This document shows, piece after piece, positions 35,613 to 47,368 of a stretch of DNA of 64,000 nt. The stretch's first letter is position 1, and each line of letters opens with the position of its first letter. The notes beneath the pieces are model-generated. The model was not told the origin of the DNA and did not search any database. It saw only the letters and a program-made list of their open reading frames with translations. Source of the DNA: Adineta vaga (lineage: Eukaryota; Rotifera); the NCBI GenBank assembly GCA_021613535.1, contig CP075492.1, forward strand, positions 6,882,001 to 6,946,000. The letters run 5' to 3'. The position numbers were made by a program, and so were the translations under genes.

Positions 35613-36852
35613 TTAACTCTGAGAGATGATTTTTCGTTCAGTTGATCCAATAACAGACTCCATGATATCTGTATATTGTCGTGCTTTATGTGCTTCAACT
35701 ACTGAATCATTAACAAGAAAAAGACACCTGATTAAATTGGAGAAATATACAATAGCTTCATGAGAACTATGTTTATAAAGAAGATATCGCCATATTAAAT
35801 CTGTATAAACATCTTGAATACGAATGATTTCTTTTGCATTCGTTAAATTGTCAATAGATATATCGGAATAGTTCGTATAATTCGATATCATAAAAGCAAC
35901 AACTGCACATGTCATCTTCATTAATGGAATATCTGGATCAAGTTGATTAACTAAACGTTTAATTAATGCTACTGCAGATGGTTGAAAAATAAGTTCAGTA
36001 GATTCGAAGAATGTTGGCTGATCAAGTAATAGAGTTTGACGTAATACACAAGCGACACCAATACCTGTTGTATATTCTACTGTATGCCGAAGTAATGTAT
36101 TACGATCGTGTATAGATATCGAAAGAAGATCACGATTCTTTTCAAAACTTAATTGCACATTTGTCATCATTAATGTATAAAAATTGTTTACTGATGTATA
36201 TTTAAAACGAAATTTTGGTGGTAGTGCATTTTGTTCATCCATAAAATTCTGAATAAATGGAAGGCCACTGTATTCATCAAAAGAATGTACTATATTAGAG
36301 ATCTGATTCCATTGATCGACACTTAATGTGGATAGATCTGCTCGTAAGAGATTTAATGTAGGAATCTAAGGAAACAAAAGAAAATATGATTTAAAAGTTT
36401 CGAAACTTATAGTATATAAATCTTACTAATGGTGGTTCGTTTATTCTAACTAGAGCTGTTGATGTTGAAGTTTTGTTTTCATCTTTATTATGTTTAGCAG
36501 TTTGAGGAGCTCGAATCATGTCAATCGACATTCCATTTGCGAAACATTTTACTAATCGACAATACGAACATGTTCGACGACTATTAAAATCAATTTCACA
36601 ATTTCCATTATAATTACATTTTAATGATGTCTGTAAAAGAAAAAGATTAATAGAAGCGAAACAATTTAGGTTTATCCAACAACTAACCGATGGTTTTTCA
36701 GCATTTCGTCGAAAAAATGTTTTACATGAACGACAAGCAATTGCACCGTAGTATGAATATTGAGCAGATGCACCACAAGTTTTACAAACACGTAAACCTT
36801 CTGCCGTTGTTGTTGGTGGTACTTTTGATGTATCTTTAGTAGTCTCATCCAT
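35613..36852 (-). CDS. Nuclear hormone receptor with divergent P-box
   Basis: Exons 36852-36688, 36630-36427 and 36365-35613 give about 373 residues. The N-terminal DNA-binding domain has two C4 zinc fingers: CKTCGASAQYSYYGAIACRS with the following CK, then CNYNGNCEIDFNSRRTCSYC. The P-box reads CRSCKTFFRR rather than the usual CEGCKGFFRR, and the finger ends CRLVKCFANGM, as in many invertebrate receptors. The remaining 250 residues form a helical ligand-binding-type region (LPFIQNFMDEQN, VNQLDPDIPLMKMT). Such receptors are nuclear ligand-responsive or orphan transcription factors. ATG 36852 (MDETTKDTSK) follows an acceptor-like TTTTATCAG. The upstream region and first codons are duplicated next door. 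The subfamily cannot be named. Confidence 0.82.
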
Positions 36853-37452
36853 TATCTGCACTGATAAAATAAATTCAATTTCAGGTTAGTGAAGAAGAAT
36901 TGACAAGGTGAATGAAGTTGGAAAAGACAGTGCCGACATATATAAAGAGAAAATACGAACGTGTCGAACTGTATACGATGTATGTAGTTCAAAGGAACAT
37001 TTTTGTGTTCGAGGTGCACAAATAAAATGTCGAATATGACCTCGATGATCTCTTTTGTATGGGTGACTTAATATCTATTTCCACATTCTTTTTAAACATA
37101 ATCATTTTCGTTATTTCAACATGCATTACAAATACGTGTAGCTGTTGTTGATGTATCTTTCGTAGTCTCTTCCATTATCTGCGCTGATACAATTAATTCA
37201 ATTTCAAATTACAGAAAAAGAATCGACAAGGTGAATAATGTTGAGAAAAGACAGCGTCAACATATATAAAGAAAAACTACGAACGTATCGAACCGTATGC
37301 GATTTATGTGGTGTAAAAAAGACATTTTTGTGTTCAAGTTGCACAAATAAAATGTCGAATATGACCTCGATGATCTCTTTAGTACGTCTGACTCACATCA
37401 ATTTCCACATTCTTGTTAAACATAATCATTTCTGTTACTTCGACGTACATAC
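36782..37452. repeat. Direct tandem duplication spanning the nuclear receptor 5' end
   Basis: Two adjacent degenerate copies, about 36782-37124 and 37125-37452. Shared landmarks in order: TTACAAA-ACGT; GATGTATCTTT-GTAGTCTC; TCCATTATCTGC-CTGATA; AATTCAATTTCA; GACAAGGTGAAT; ACATATATAAAGA; AAATGTCGAATATGACCTCG; CGATGATCTCTTT; TTTCCACATTCTT; AAACATAATCATTT. Copy 1 includes the receptor's first codons and promoter; copy 2 is a truncated echo with small indels. Offsets between copies drift from about 343 to 325 bases. Confidence 0.85.
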
Positions 37453-37875
37453 GAATAAAGATCTTTTTTTATAACACACTGATAGTGTACGCCTTCATAT
37501 CTCGATTTAACTTATATTTAATAATAAGAATCATTAAGGTGCAATTATAGGTGTGAAGATGAGATGACTTCATTGAAAGTACATTATATCGTATTCATGT
37601 GTCTAGCATAATATGACCTGTAATCAAACATGTTTTGTTCTTGAAGAGAAAAGTTAAACGTATGTTCATTCTTGATTAACAAACTTTTATTATTTAATTT
37701 ATTTCAAATGATACTAAAAATATTTCTTATCATATTTTCTGATAAATTGGTCCATTTTAAACTACACATGTGATATTTCTCATAGAGTATATCGGAATAT
37801 TTTTGATATAAGATAGTTCGTCTCAATAAGACAACAAGAGAAGATTTTCAGAGACGGTTACGTGTTGTACTCAAT

Positions 37876-38523
37876 ATGACTCTATCAAACATATTTTCGA
37901 GTCTTTTCATTGGTTCAATATTGATTTTAGCAAAAGCTAATGAAGAAATTTTTCATCAACGAGTTGATTGTCCTGACACAAGTTCATGTATGTCTCAATG
38001 GGGCTATTGTGGCACTGGAGAAGCCTATTGTGGAACTGGTTGTCAGAGTGGTCCATGTTATGGAGGATCAGGATCAGGTGGCGGTGATTCGAATACATAT
38101 CACGGAGAAGGAACACATTATGATGGTAAATATTCTATCGTAGAAAATATCTGATTTGGATCCTTACTATTACGTAGTTGCTGTTGGTTATACTGCTTGT
38201 GGTACACTTCATTCTCGTTTTGATATGGTTGCAGCATTGAATGCTCCTCAATTTGATCCTCATACACCAAATGGTAATCCAAATAAAAATACTCTTTGTA
38301 ACAAACGAATACGTGTTCAAGGACCGTCTGGGACTGTTGATGTTGCTGTTGTTGATCGATGTCCCATATGCAAAACTGTATGCGATGAGAGAAATTATTA
38401 TTGTTGTACAAAAACTTACATTTATCTATTTGTTAGGGTGATGTTGATCTCAATGAAGCAGCATTTGCTAAAATAGGCAGTACTTCAGCTGGAAGAATTC
38501 GTATTAGTTGGCATTGGCTTTAG
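37876..38523 (+). CDS. Secreted hevein-type chitin-binding + expansin/barwin-like (DPBB) protein
   Basis: Exons 37876-38125, 38178-38377 and 38437-38523 give 178 residues. A signal peptide (MTLSNIFSSLFIGSILILAK, then A) is followed by a CBM18/hevein domain (CPDTSSCMSQWGYCGTGEAY, then CGTGCQSGPC), a Gly/Ser linker (YGGSGSGGGDS), and a double-psi beta-barrel: GEGTHYDVAVGYTACGTLH, KRIRVQGPSGTVDVAVVDRC, and LNEAAFAKIGSTSAGRIRIS with a final WHWL. The TACG and DRCP motifs match expansin, EG45 and RlpA-like domains that loosen or bind polysaccharide. CBM18 joined to DPBB occurs in fungi and plants. In an animal this suggests horizontal acquisition followed by gain of introns. It would act outside the cell on chitin- or glucan-containing material. 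Confidence 0.82.
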
Positions 38524-39257
38524 ATATTTTCCATTAATTTTCCAATCGATTAATGTTTATTTTAAATAAACTTAATCATGTCTTTGCACGATCACCTTAA
38601 ATGAATGAGTAAAATACGTCAGTACACAACAGTAAGACTTCGAATTTTTGTTAACTACAGTTTGCCATTGTTAAATCGATATTGAATACAAATATATTAT
38701 TTAATGCATAGATAGTTGCATATCAAAAGCGCAAAGGATATTTCATTATAATTTGTAATAAAGAAGACACGAGATTCTTCGATAAGGGTATTGTCGAATA
38801 GAATGACATCATGTAGAATGAATCAAACATTGACAAGTCTTATTCATGCTATGTTTGTCTGTTTGCTCATGTATTCGCTCTAGAGAAAGAACACATCCGA
38901 TCAATGATATAATAGAGCAAAACAGAATCGGAAGAAAAAAACCCAATAACAACGTACCACGAGTTTACCAGTTTGCTTTTTTCTTCCTTTGAATGATTCA
39001 TGCACAAGATGTAGAAGAAAGAATATTTATTCGTTACATGTTTTTTTTGCCTAACACTCCCATTTTTTATGTTGTTTTCGTTTCATCTATAACCCCTTTT
39101 TCATCGCTGTCATGTACTTGCTCAAGCAATCAGCAAGAGATATATGTATAAAAACTTCGTTTTTTTTTCTATAACATAGTTAATCTGAATATTGTTCAAA
39201 AGCAGATGAATATATATGTTCTATTGATTTCTTTAGAATACCGTTTTAAAAATCAAT
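38524..39257. other. Intergenic spacer, expansin-like to UBA1
   Basis: AT-rich. Acceptor-like TTTCTTTAG ends at 39236, 21 nt before the UBA1 ATG, implying a 5'-UTR intron or trans-splicing. Confidence 0.5.
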
Positions 39258-42200
39258 ATGTCGACAACTCTCCAACAACAAATGTCAGTAGATACTCCTG
39301 ATATTGATGAAAGTCTCTATTCTCGTCAACTGTAAGTTGTTGTTGTTTTTTTCCCATTGTATTAAAAACAAATTCTTATTAACATTTTCGATGGTAGTTA
39401 TGTGATGGGAAAAGAAGCAATGCATCAATTAGCTCATGCACATGTTCTCATCTCAGGCATGACTGGTCTTGGTGTCGAAATTGCCAAGAATATTATTTTA
39501 GGTGGTGCAAAATCTGTGATTGTTCATGATTGTGAAAAGATTGATTATGCAGATCTTTCTTCACAAGTATGTCTAAGAAAAATATCGTCATGTAGCAATT
39601 GAAATTCCAAAGCATTCTTTTAGTATTACTTCAAAGAATCTGATGTTGGTCAAAATCGTGCTCAGATTGCTTTAGAAAAATTAGCAGAATTGAATAGTTA
39701 TGTCGTAGTAACATGCTCAACGGAGAAAATTGATGAAGCATTTTTAACAAAGAATAGAATTAATGTAAGTTATAACAGAGAATTGAATAGTTAATTTGAA
39801 ATGAATCAATAGGTATTTGTTTTAACAAATTCAAATCTTGATGAACAAATTAAAGTTGGTGATTATTGTCATAAATCTGGAATTAAATTTATTAATGCCA
39901 ATACTAAAGGTTTATTTGGGTAAGAAAAGTCTTTGTCTAGATTTTAGGAATACATGTTCCTGTTTTTTTCTAGACAAATCTTTTGTGATTTCGGTAAAGA
40001 ATTTCAAGTAGTTGATACCAATGGAGAAAATCCTGCAACACATGTTGTCACAGAAATTACTCATGTTTGTATTAGTTAATATCCAATGATATTATTGACT
40101 AGATTTCGTATTGTATAGGATGAATATGGTATCATTTTTCTGGGAACTGAACAACGACATGGTTTTGAAGAGGGCACATATGTTACTTTTCAAGGTGTAA
40201 AAGGAATGGTTGAAGTTAATAATAAAGAATTTCAAATTACTGTTCCAAGTAATGTTCTTTTCGAGATTATTCAGTTGCAAATAGAGATAATATTTTTCAA
40301 GGTCCATATACATTTGGTATTGGAGATACGAGAAATTTCGGGATCTATGAAGTTGGTGGAACAGTCACTGAAGTAAAAAAACCAGAAATAGTTAAATTTG
40401 TAAGTTTGTCAACGATGAATTCTGAAGAAGAGAAGAACATTTTTTTTTATAGAAATCATTTTCTGAATCATTAATTGAACCAGAAATGTTGATAAGTGAT
40501 TTTGCAAAAATGTCTATGCCTTCAAATCTTCATTTGGCATTTCAAGCTCTTTCTCAATTTCGACAACAATACAATGCAACTCCAATTCCATGGGATGAAG
40601 TATATCATAATTAAATTCATTTTTGCATTGTTTACCTTCAAAATTTAGGCTGACGCTGATAAATTCTATCAAATAGTCGAAAAACTTAATATAGAAAATC
40701 GTGAAAAACCATTTACAGATGAATTAAATAAACATTGGATTAAATTATTTTCAAAAACATGTACTGGTGATTTATGTCCTATGCAAGCAGTCATTGGTGG
40801 TATTGCTGCACAAGAAGCAATGAAAGTAAAGATAAATAACTTACATATGAAGAATACTTCACGAAGTTTTCTTTTTTCCACAGGCTGTCACAGGAAAATT
40901 CATGCCAATTCGACAATTTTTATATTTTGATGCAATTGAATGTTTACCAGAGAATGTTTATCAGGCATCTGATGAAGTTTTTGAACCAAAACTACCTCAG
41001 ACAAAAAATTCACGTTATTACTCTCAAGAGATTGTATTTGGTCAAGATTTTCAACAGAAAATTTGTCAATCAAAATATTTTGTGGTAAGATTCTTAATGG
41101 AAAATTAGAAAATATCTAGCATTTACTTTTAGGTCGGTTCAGGAGCAATTGGATGTGAAATGTTAAAAAATTTTGCAATGATGGGTATGGGATGTTCTCC
41201 AGAAGGTGCTATCTATGTCACTGATATGGATTCAATTGAAAAATCTAATCTTAATCGACAATTTCTTTTTCGTGCATGGAATATTGGTGTAAGTCTTTTT
41301 CTTTGATGAACAATTATTCTGATTTTTGTTTTTCTTAGCAAATGAAATCAAAAGTAGCTGCTGAAGCAGTCAAACAAATGAATCCATCAATGAATATTAC
41401 CGCATTTGTCGAAGGTGTTCTACCAGAAACTGAACATATTTATGATGATACATTCTTCGAAGGACTTACCGGTGTCGTCAATGCTCTTGATAATATCAAA
41501 GCTCGTATGTTTCTATTGAAATGAAATATTGTACCGAATATTTTGTCTTAGGTGAATATATCGATCAACGTTGTGTTTATTACAAAAAGCCATTAGTTGA
41601 TAGTGGTACATTAGGTACAAAAGCAAGTGTACAAGTTGTTGTGCCACTAATCACAGAATCTTATTCATCTACACGTGATCCACCTGATCCATCAATTCCT
41701 ATGTGTTTATTACATAATTTTCCAAATCTCATTGAACATACTATTCAATGGGCACGAGATAATTTTGCTGGTTTATTTACCAATCCAGCACAACAAACAG
41801 AAGAATTCTTGAAAAATCCGAAAGAATTTTCTGAACGTACAGCAAAGAGTCTTTCGGACTATGATCGAAATGAAATTATTGATAATGTTAAACGTACACT
41901 TGGTGAAGAACGACCTAAAAACTTTGATGATTGTATTAAATGGGTAAGAATCTTTGATTTCTTCTCGTAATAAAAGTTGAATATATATATATTTCTTTTC
42001 GTAGTCGCGAAATCTTTTTCAAGAGCAATTTCATAATACCATTGCTCAATTACTCTACAATTTCCCTAGCGATCAAATCACTGCCAATGGTGACCGTTTC
42101 TGGAGTGGAAATAAACGATGTCCACATGTTTTACAATTTGATGTTAATAATCCAACTCATTTAGATTTCATTGTTGCAGCATCAAATCTTCTCGCTCACA

Positions 42201-43233
42201 TTCATCACATTCCACAAACACGAGATCGTGAATATATTGCTCGAGAAGTGTCTCAAATTCGTAACTGTATTTCAACCAAAATCTGGCATTACTATACATG
42301 ATGATGATGAACAAATAAAAGCTGATATGGAACGAAATCAACGACGAAATTCCATTACACATACTTCTAATGCCACAGATATACTCAATCGTTTACCAAA
42401 CTTTGATGCTGTTCGAGATATCAAAGTTCGAGCACATGAATTTGAAAAAGATGATGATTCAAATTTTCATATGGATTATATAACTGCAACAGCTAATTTA
42501 CGAGCAGAAAACTATGAAATTCAATCTGCTGATCGTAGTAAAGTCAAACGTATTGCAGGAAATATTATTCCAGCTATTGCAACAACTACAGCAATGGTTA
42601 CGGGTCTTGTTTGTCTTGAAGTTTATAAATTTTTACAAAATCATCGAAAGATTGAATCATTTAAAAATGCTTTCGTCAATTTGGCTTTGCCATTCTTCGG
42701 TTTTACTGAACCCGTACCACCTATAGAGAAAAAAGTATGACGAAAAATAAGTATTATTCTATCAGTGTTTCAATTCTTTTCAATTTTAGTATCTTAATAC
42801 ATCCTTCACTTTATGGGATCGATTCGATGTTCAAGGTGACATTACATTAGAAGAATTTATCGAATATTTTAAGGTATAAAAGTATAGAAAACATTTTTAG
42901 TCGTTCCGTTGACATCGAACTTGTATTTTAGACCACATATAAACTAGTACCAACTATGCTTTCATCTGGATTAAGTCTTATCTATGCTCCAACTTTGATG
43001 CGACAACCTGGAAAAGCAGACGATATGAAACGAAAGTAAGATTTTTCTCAAATATCATCTTGAATTTTGTAAAAATCTTGAATTTTTCTTTAAGAATTTC
43101 TGAAATCTATGAAACGGTAACAAAACGCAAAATACCACCTCATGTTCGTTCATTGGTATTCGATTTTTCATGTGAAGATTTCGAAGGAAATTATATAGAA
43201 GATGTTCCTTACATCAAATACAAGCTACAATAA
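39258..43233 (+). CDS. UBA1: Ubiquitin-activating enzyme E1 (UBA1), with one apparent frame break
   Basis: Seventeen exons: 39258-39331, 39398-39566, 39624-39764, 39813-39919, 39974-40064, 40119-40248, 40302-40399, 40453-40599, 40649-40825, 40884-41084, 41133-41288, 41339-41504, 41552-41943, 42005-42734, 42790-42873, 42932-43035 and 43095-43233. E1 adenylates ubiquitin and loads it through a catalytic Cys to E2s. Landmarks: inactive adenylation half [22 protein letters not shown]-binding [38 protein letters not shown]; catalytic Cys in [41 protein letters not shown]-terminal ubiquitin-fold [20 protein letters not shown]. Exon 14 changes frame at about 42260-42266: upstream reads IAREVSQI, while the downstream frame reads [13 protein letters not shown], which matches UBA1. 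The summed exons are one base too long. Either an extra base or a 61-bp intron (42261-42321) explains the frame. Confidence 0.93.
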
Positions 43234-43564
43234 ACATCAACTAGAAAACAAATGTGACCTTATTGTGTGATTTTTTCTTTTTCAAAACTTTTTAATTATT
43301 CCAGAAACACTAGATCAAATAAATCGAACTATTCAAAGTACCATTTATCTGCTTACTTATGATTCGTAAACCGATATCTAAATAGCTTATTCTTTTTTCC
43401 GTAGACAACGAGATAAAATACGGATAAAAAGCAACTCATAACTTTCTTCTTGTATGATAAGATGTGCAATGCTATAACCATGACATTTATCTTATCGTTG
43501 AAAAAGATTCATCAATCATATTGAAAATAATAATTATTATAACACTGAATTGAGTTTTTGTAAG
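43234..43564. other. Intergenic spacer, UBA1 to ethanolamine kinase
   Basis: Spacer of 331 bp between genes in the same direction. TTTTTGTAAG abuts the next ATG directly. Confidence 0.45.
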
Positions 43565-44627
43565 ATGTCTTCATCAATAAAATCATCGTTGACACTTCCA
43601 TTGGAATCTAAAATATCAGATGTTTATCCCTTAATTGTTTTACTTCGTCCTGATTGGTCTCTAATCAATATTCATCTATGTCGACTAACAGGTGGTATTA
43701 GTAATGTTGCCTTCGTTGTATCCAACGATTTTGATCAATCAGATACATTTGTTATTAAAATTTATGGATTAAAAACAGAAGAATTTATCGATCATAATGC
43801 TGGATAATCACTTTATCAATTCTTTCAAATTATGGATTTGCTCAACCAATTCTACTTCAATTTACGAATGGGATTATCTACAAATTTATTCCTGGTACCG
43901 TTTGCACAGAGAATACTATGAGAGATATTCATATTGCTCCATTGATCGCACAACATCTGGCGAAATTTCATTCTATTCCACTTCAAGATCACAATCAAAA
44001 ACCTTCTCTCATTCCATTAACTCGAAAATTCGTTGAATTGATTATGAATAGTCCACATCACCCAGAAGGTAACTCAGATCAACGCATATATATATATATA
44101 TATGATAAATCATTTCTTCGCTTTTAGATTTCATTTCTCTATGTTCCGACATCGATTGGATTGAAAATGAAATTTTACCTAATATGATTCCAAATCCACA
44201 ATATGGTAGTGATTTAGTGCTATGTCATAATGATCTTGTCTGTACAAATATTTTGTATAATTCATCATCTCAAGCAATTTCATTCATTGATTTTGAATAT
44301 TGTGCTGTAAATTATGCTCTCTTTGATATAGCGAATCATTTTGTTGAATATGCAGGTGTTCATCAAATTCATTTTGAACGATATCCAACTAGAGATGAAC
44401 AAATTCGTTGGTTAAATATTTATTTTGAAGCACGAAATTTAAAATTCGATAATCCAGAAAAAACATGTCAAACAATTGATCAATTTTCTGTTTTGACACA
44501 TCTTTACATTGGTCTTTGGGCATTTACACAGCTTGCCTTTGCTAAAGTCGATTCGGATTATGAATCTTACGGTCGACGTCGACTTAATCGATACAAAGAA
44601 TTGAAATTCATTCTATTCAATCGATAA
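43565..44627 (+). CDS. Ethanolamine/choline kinase, with one apparent frame break
   Basis: Exons 43565-44068 and 44128-44627. The product would phosphorylate ethanolamine (or choline) at the first step of the Kennedy pathway for membrane phospholipids. Motifs: LTGGISNVAFVV (ATP loop), FVIKIYGLKTEEFIDHNA, then after the frame change ILSNYGFAQPILLQFTNGII and YKFIPGT, the APLIAQHLAKFHSIPL helix, Brenner-type catalytic LVLCHNDLVCTNILYN, ISFIDFEYCAVNYALFDIAN with the metal-binding Asp, and a final WAFTQLAFAKVDSDYESYGR. The first frame stops at TAA 43805-43807, while the correct continuation lies in another frame from about 43804. Total exon length is one base short of a multiple of three, consistent with a one-base deletion. 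This could be a sequence error, allele or pseudogene; the rest is intact. Confidence 0.85.
44086..44103. repeat. TA microsatellite in ethanolamine kinase intron
   Basis: TA run inside intron 44069-44127. Confidence 0.85.
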
Positions 44628-44879
44628 ACAATCACCCTTTTCATTTCTTCCTATGTACTTCTGTACAAATACTTATGAATAAAAAAATTTCAAATAGAAT
44701 ATTAATAATAGATGGCACTAGTTTGCAACTCCATCTCTTCCTTATGAATTCGATTTGTGAACAAAGAATCTGTATTGATCAATGAGAAATGTCGTTACTA
44801 TACACACACAGTTCTATTCTATTGTTTCTGTAATTGTAATTGTGATTTCATTTACTTTTAATTAGTAGATACTTTATTG

Positions 44880-45532
44880 ATGGCATTCAAATTTGCTTTG
44901 GTTGGATCGACAATGGCAGTTGTCGGTTATACAACATATAAATATATGATAAAACCAAATCCAAGTATATTTTAATGATGAATTTTTCAATCGAACTGAA
45001 TTTGAATTCTAGGTATTTTCACCGAGAAAACTTTCTACGAAGAAGCACTTACATTAACACGAGGATATAAACCAATTGCTGAAAAATTAACCGAACCTCT
45101 TCAACCATTAAAAATAAATACATCAAATGAATTTAATAATTTGACACTTCTCGGAGCACAAGTCAGTTTAATCAATGCCTTACTATCTTCACTATACAAT
45201 CATGGTTTGTTTTCTTCCAGGTTGAAATACCAATTCGAGGTTCTAAAAGAGCGGGCTCAGTTTATTGTTATGCCACACGTGATTCATTAGATGATGAGTA
45301 AGAATCAAACTGTAATCCTTATTCTTCTACAATGGACTTTGATTTTAGATGGCATGTCGACAAATTAGAATTTAAAGCCAACAATCAACCAAATCGTTTT
45401 CTTTTCTATGATCGGACATTACGACGTGTTCCCACGCCAACTGAACAAGCATTGATTGATTATAAAAGAGAACTTGAAGAAAAACGAGCAAAAGATTCAG
45501 TAGTACTTCCTCCAACACCAGTACCTGTGTGA
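44880..45532 (+). CDS. COA1/MITRAC15-like mitochondrial assembly protein
   Basis: Exons 44880-44964, 45013-45161, 45221-45297 and 45349-45532 give 164 residues. An N-terminal hydrophobic segment (FALVGSTMAVVGYTTYKYMI) is followed by TEKTFYEEALTLTRG, a two-domain strand-rich middle with LLGAQVEIPIRGSKRAGSVY and CYATRD, then WHVDKLEF and a charged C-terminus. The pattern A(L)...LG.PI.......GS..G.V...A.R resembles the COA1/TIM21-type inner-membrane proteins that help assemble cytochrome c oxidase. The match is by pattern only and could be another small mitochondrial protein of that superfamily. An acceptor-like TTTAATTAG (44865) precedes the ATG by 14 nt. Only 99 bp separate it from the next gene. 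Confidence 0.6.
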
Positions 45533-45607
45533 AAAACGTTGATGTGTTCATTGTTATTTTCTTTTACGAAATAAATTTGTATGAGAAACATAAAATCTTC
45601 ATACAAA

Positions 45608-45619
45608 TTTCTTTTCTAG
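45608..45619 (+). promoter_or_regulatory. Candidate (trans-)splice acceptor upstream of MYST gene
   Basis: TTTCTTTTCTAG lies 12 nt before the MYST ATG, in a 99-bp gap after the COA1-like stop. There is little room for a separate promoter and 5'-UTR intron, so a spliced-leader acceptor is a reasonable reading. Confidence 0.45.
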
Positions 45620-45631
45620 ATCTAATAGAGC

Positions 45632-47076
<1,445 letters not shown>

Positions 47077-47368
47077 AGAAGAAAAAGATTTCGAAGTCAT
47101 ACGTTGTATATACGATGGATGTTCACAGAGAAAAACAAGAGCTGAAAAAAAATATATTTTTTTGTTTTGTGCATTTATGTATATAGATATAAAGTAGATT
47201 GTATAACACAAATATCGATGAGAATAAAAGTTAATCAGCAATATTAGATTAAAAATGTATGATCTTCTTCATTTATCATTCAATTTCAAGAATTCAAATT
47301 TAAGAATGATTACAATTCAATTAGAATAACTATTTTTATTTCAACTAATAAAAAACTAATAACGAATT

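Noticed and set aside
42171-42260. Start of an independent gene in the second UBA1 frame
   Set aside because: The frame matches UBA1 only from about 42261; the part before is out of frame with conserved UBA1 sequence.
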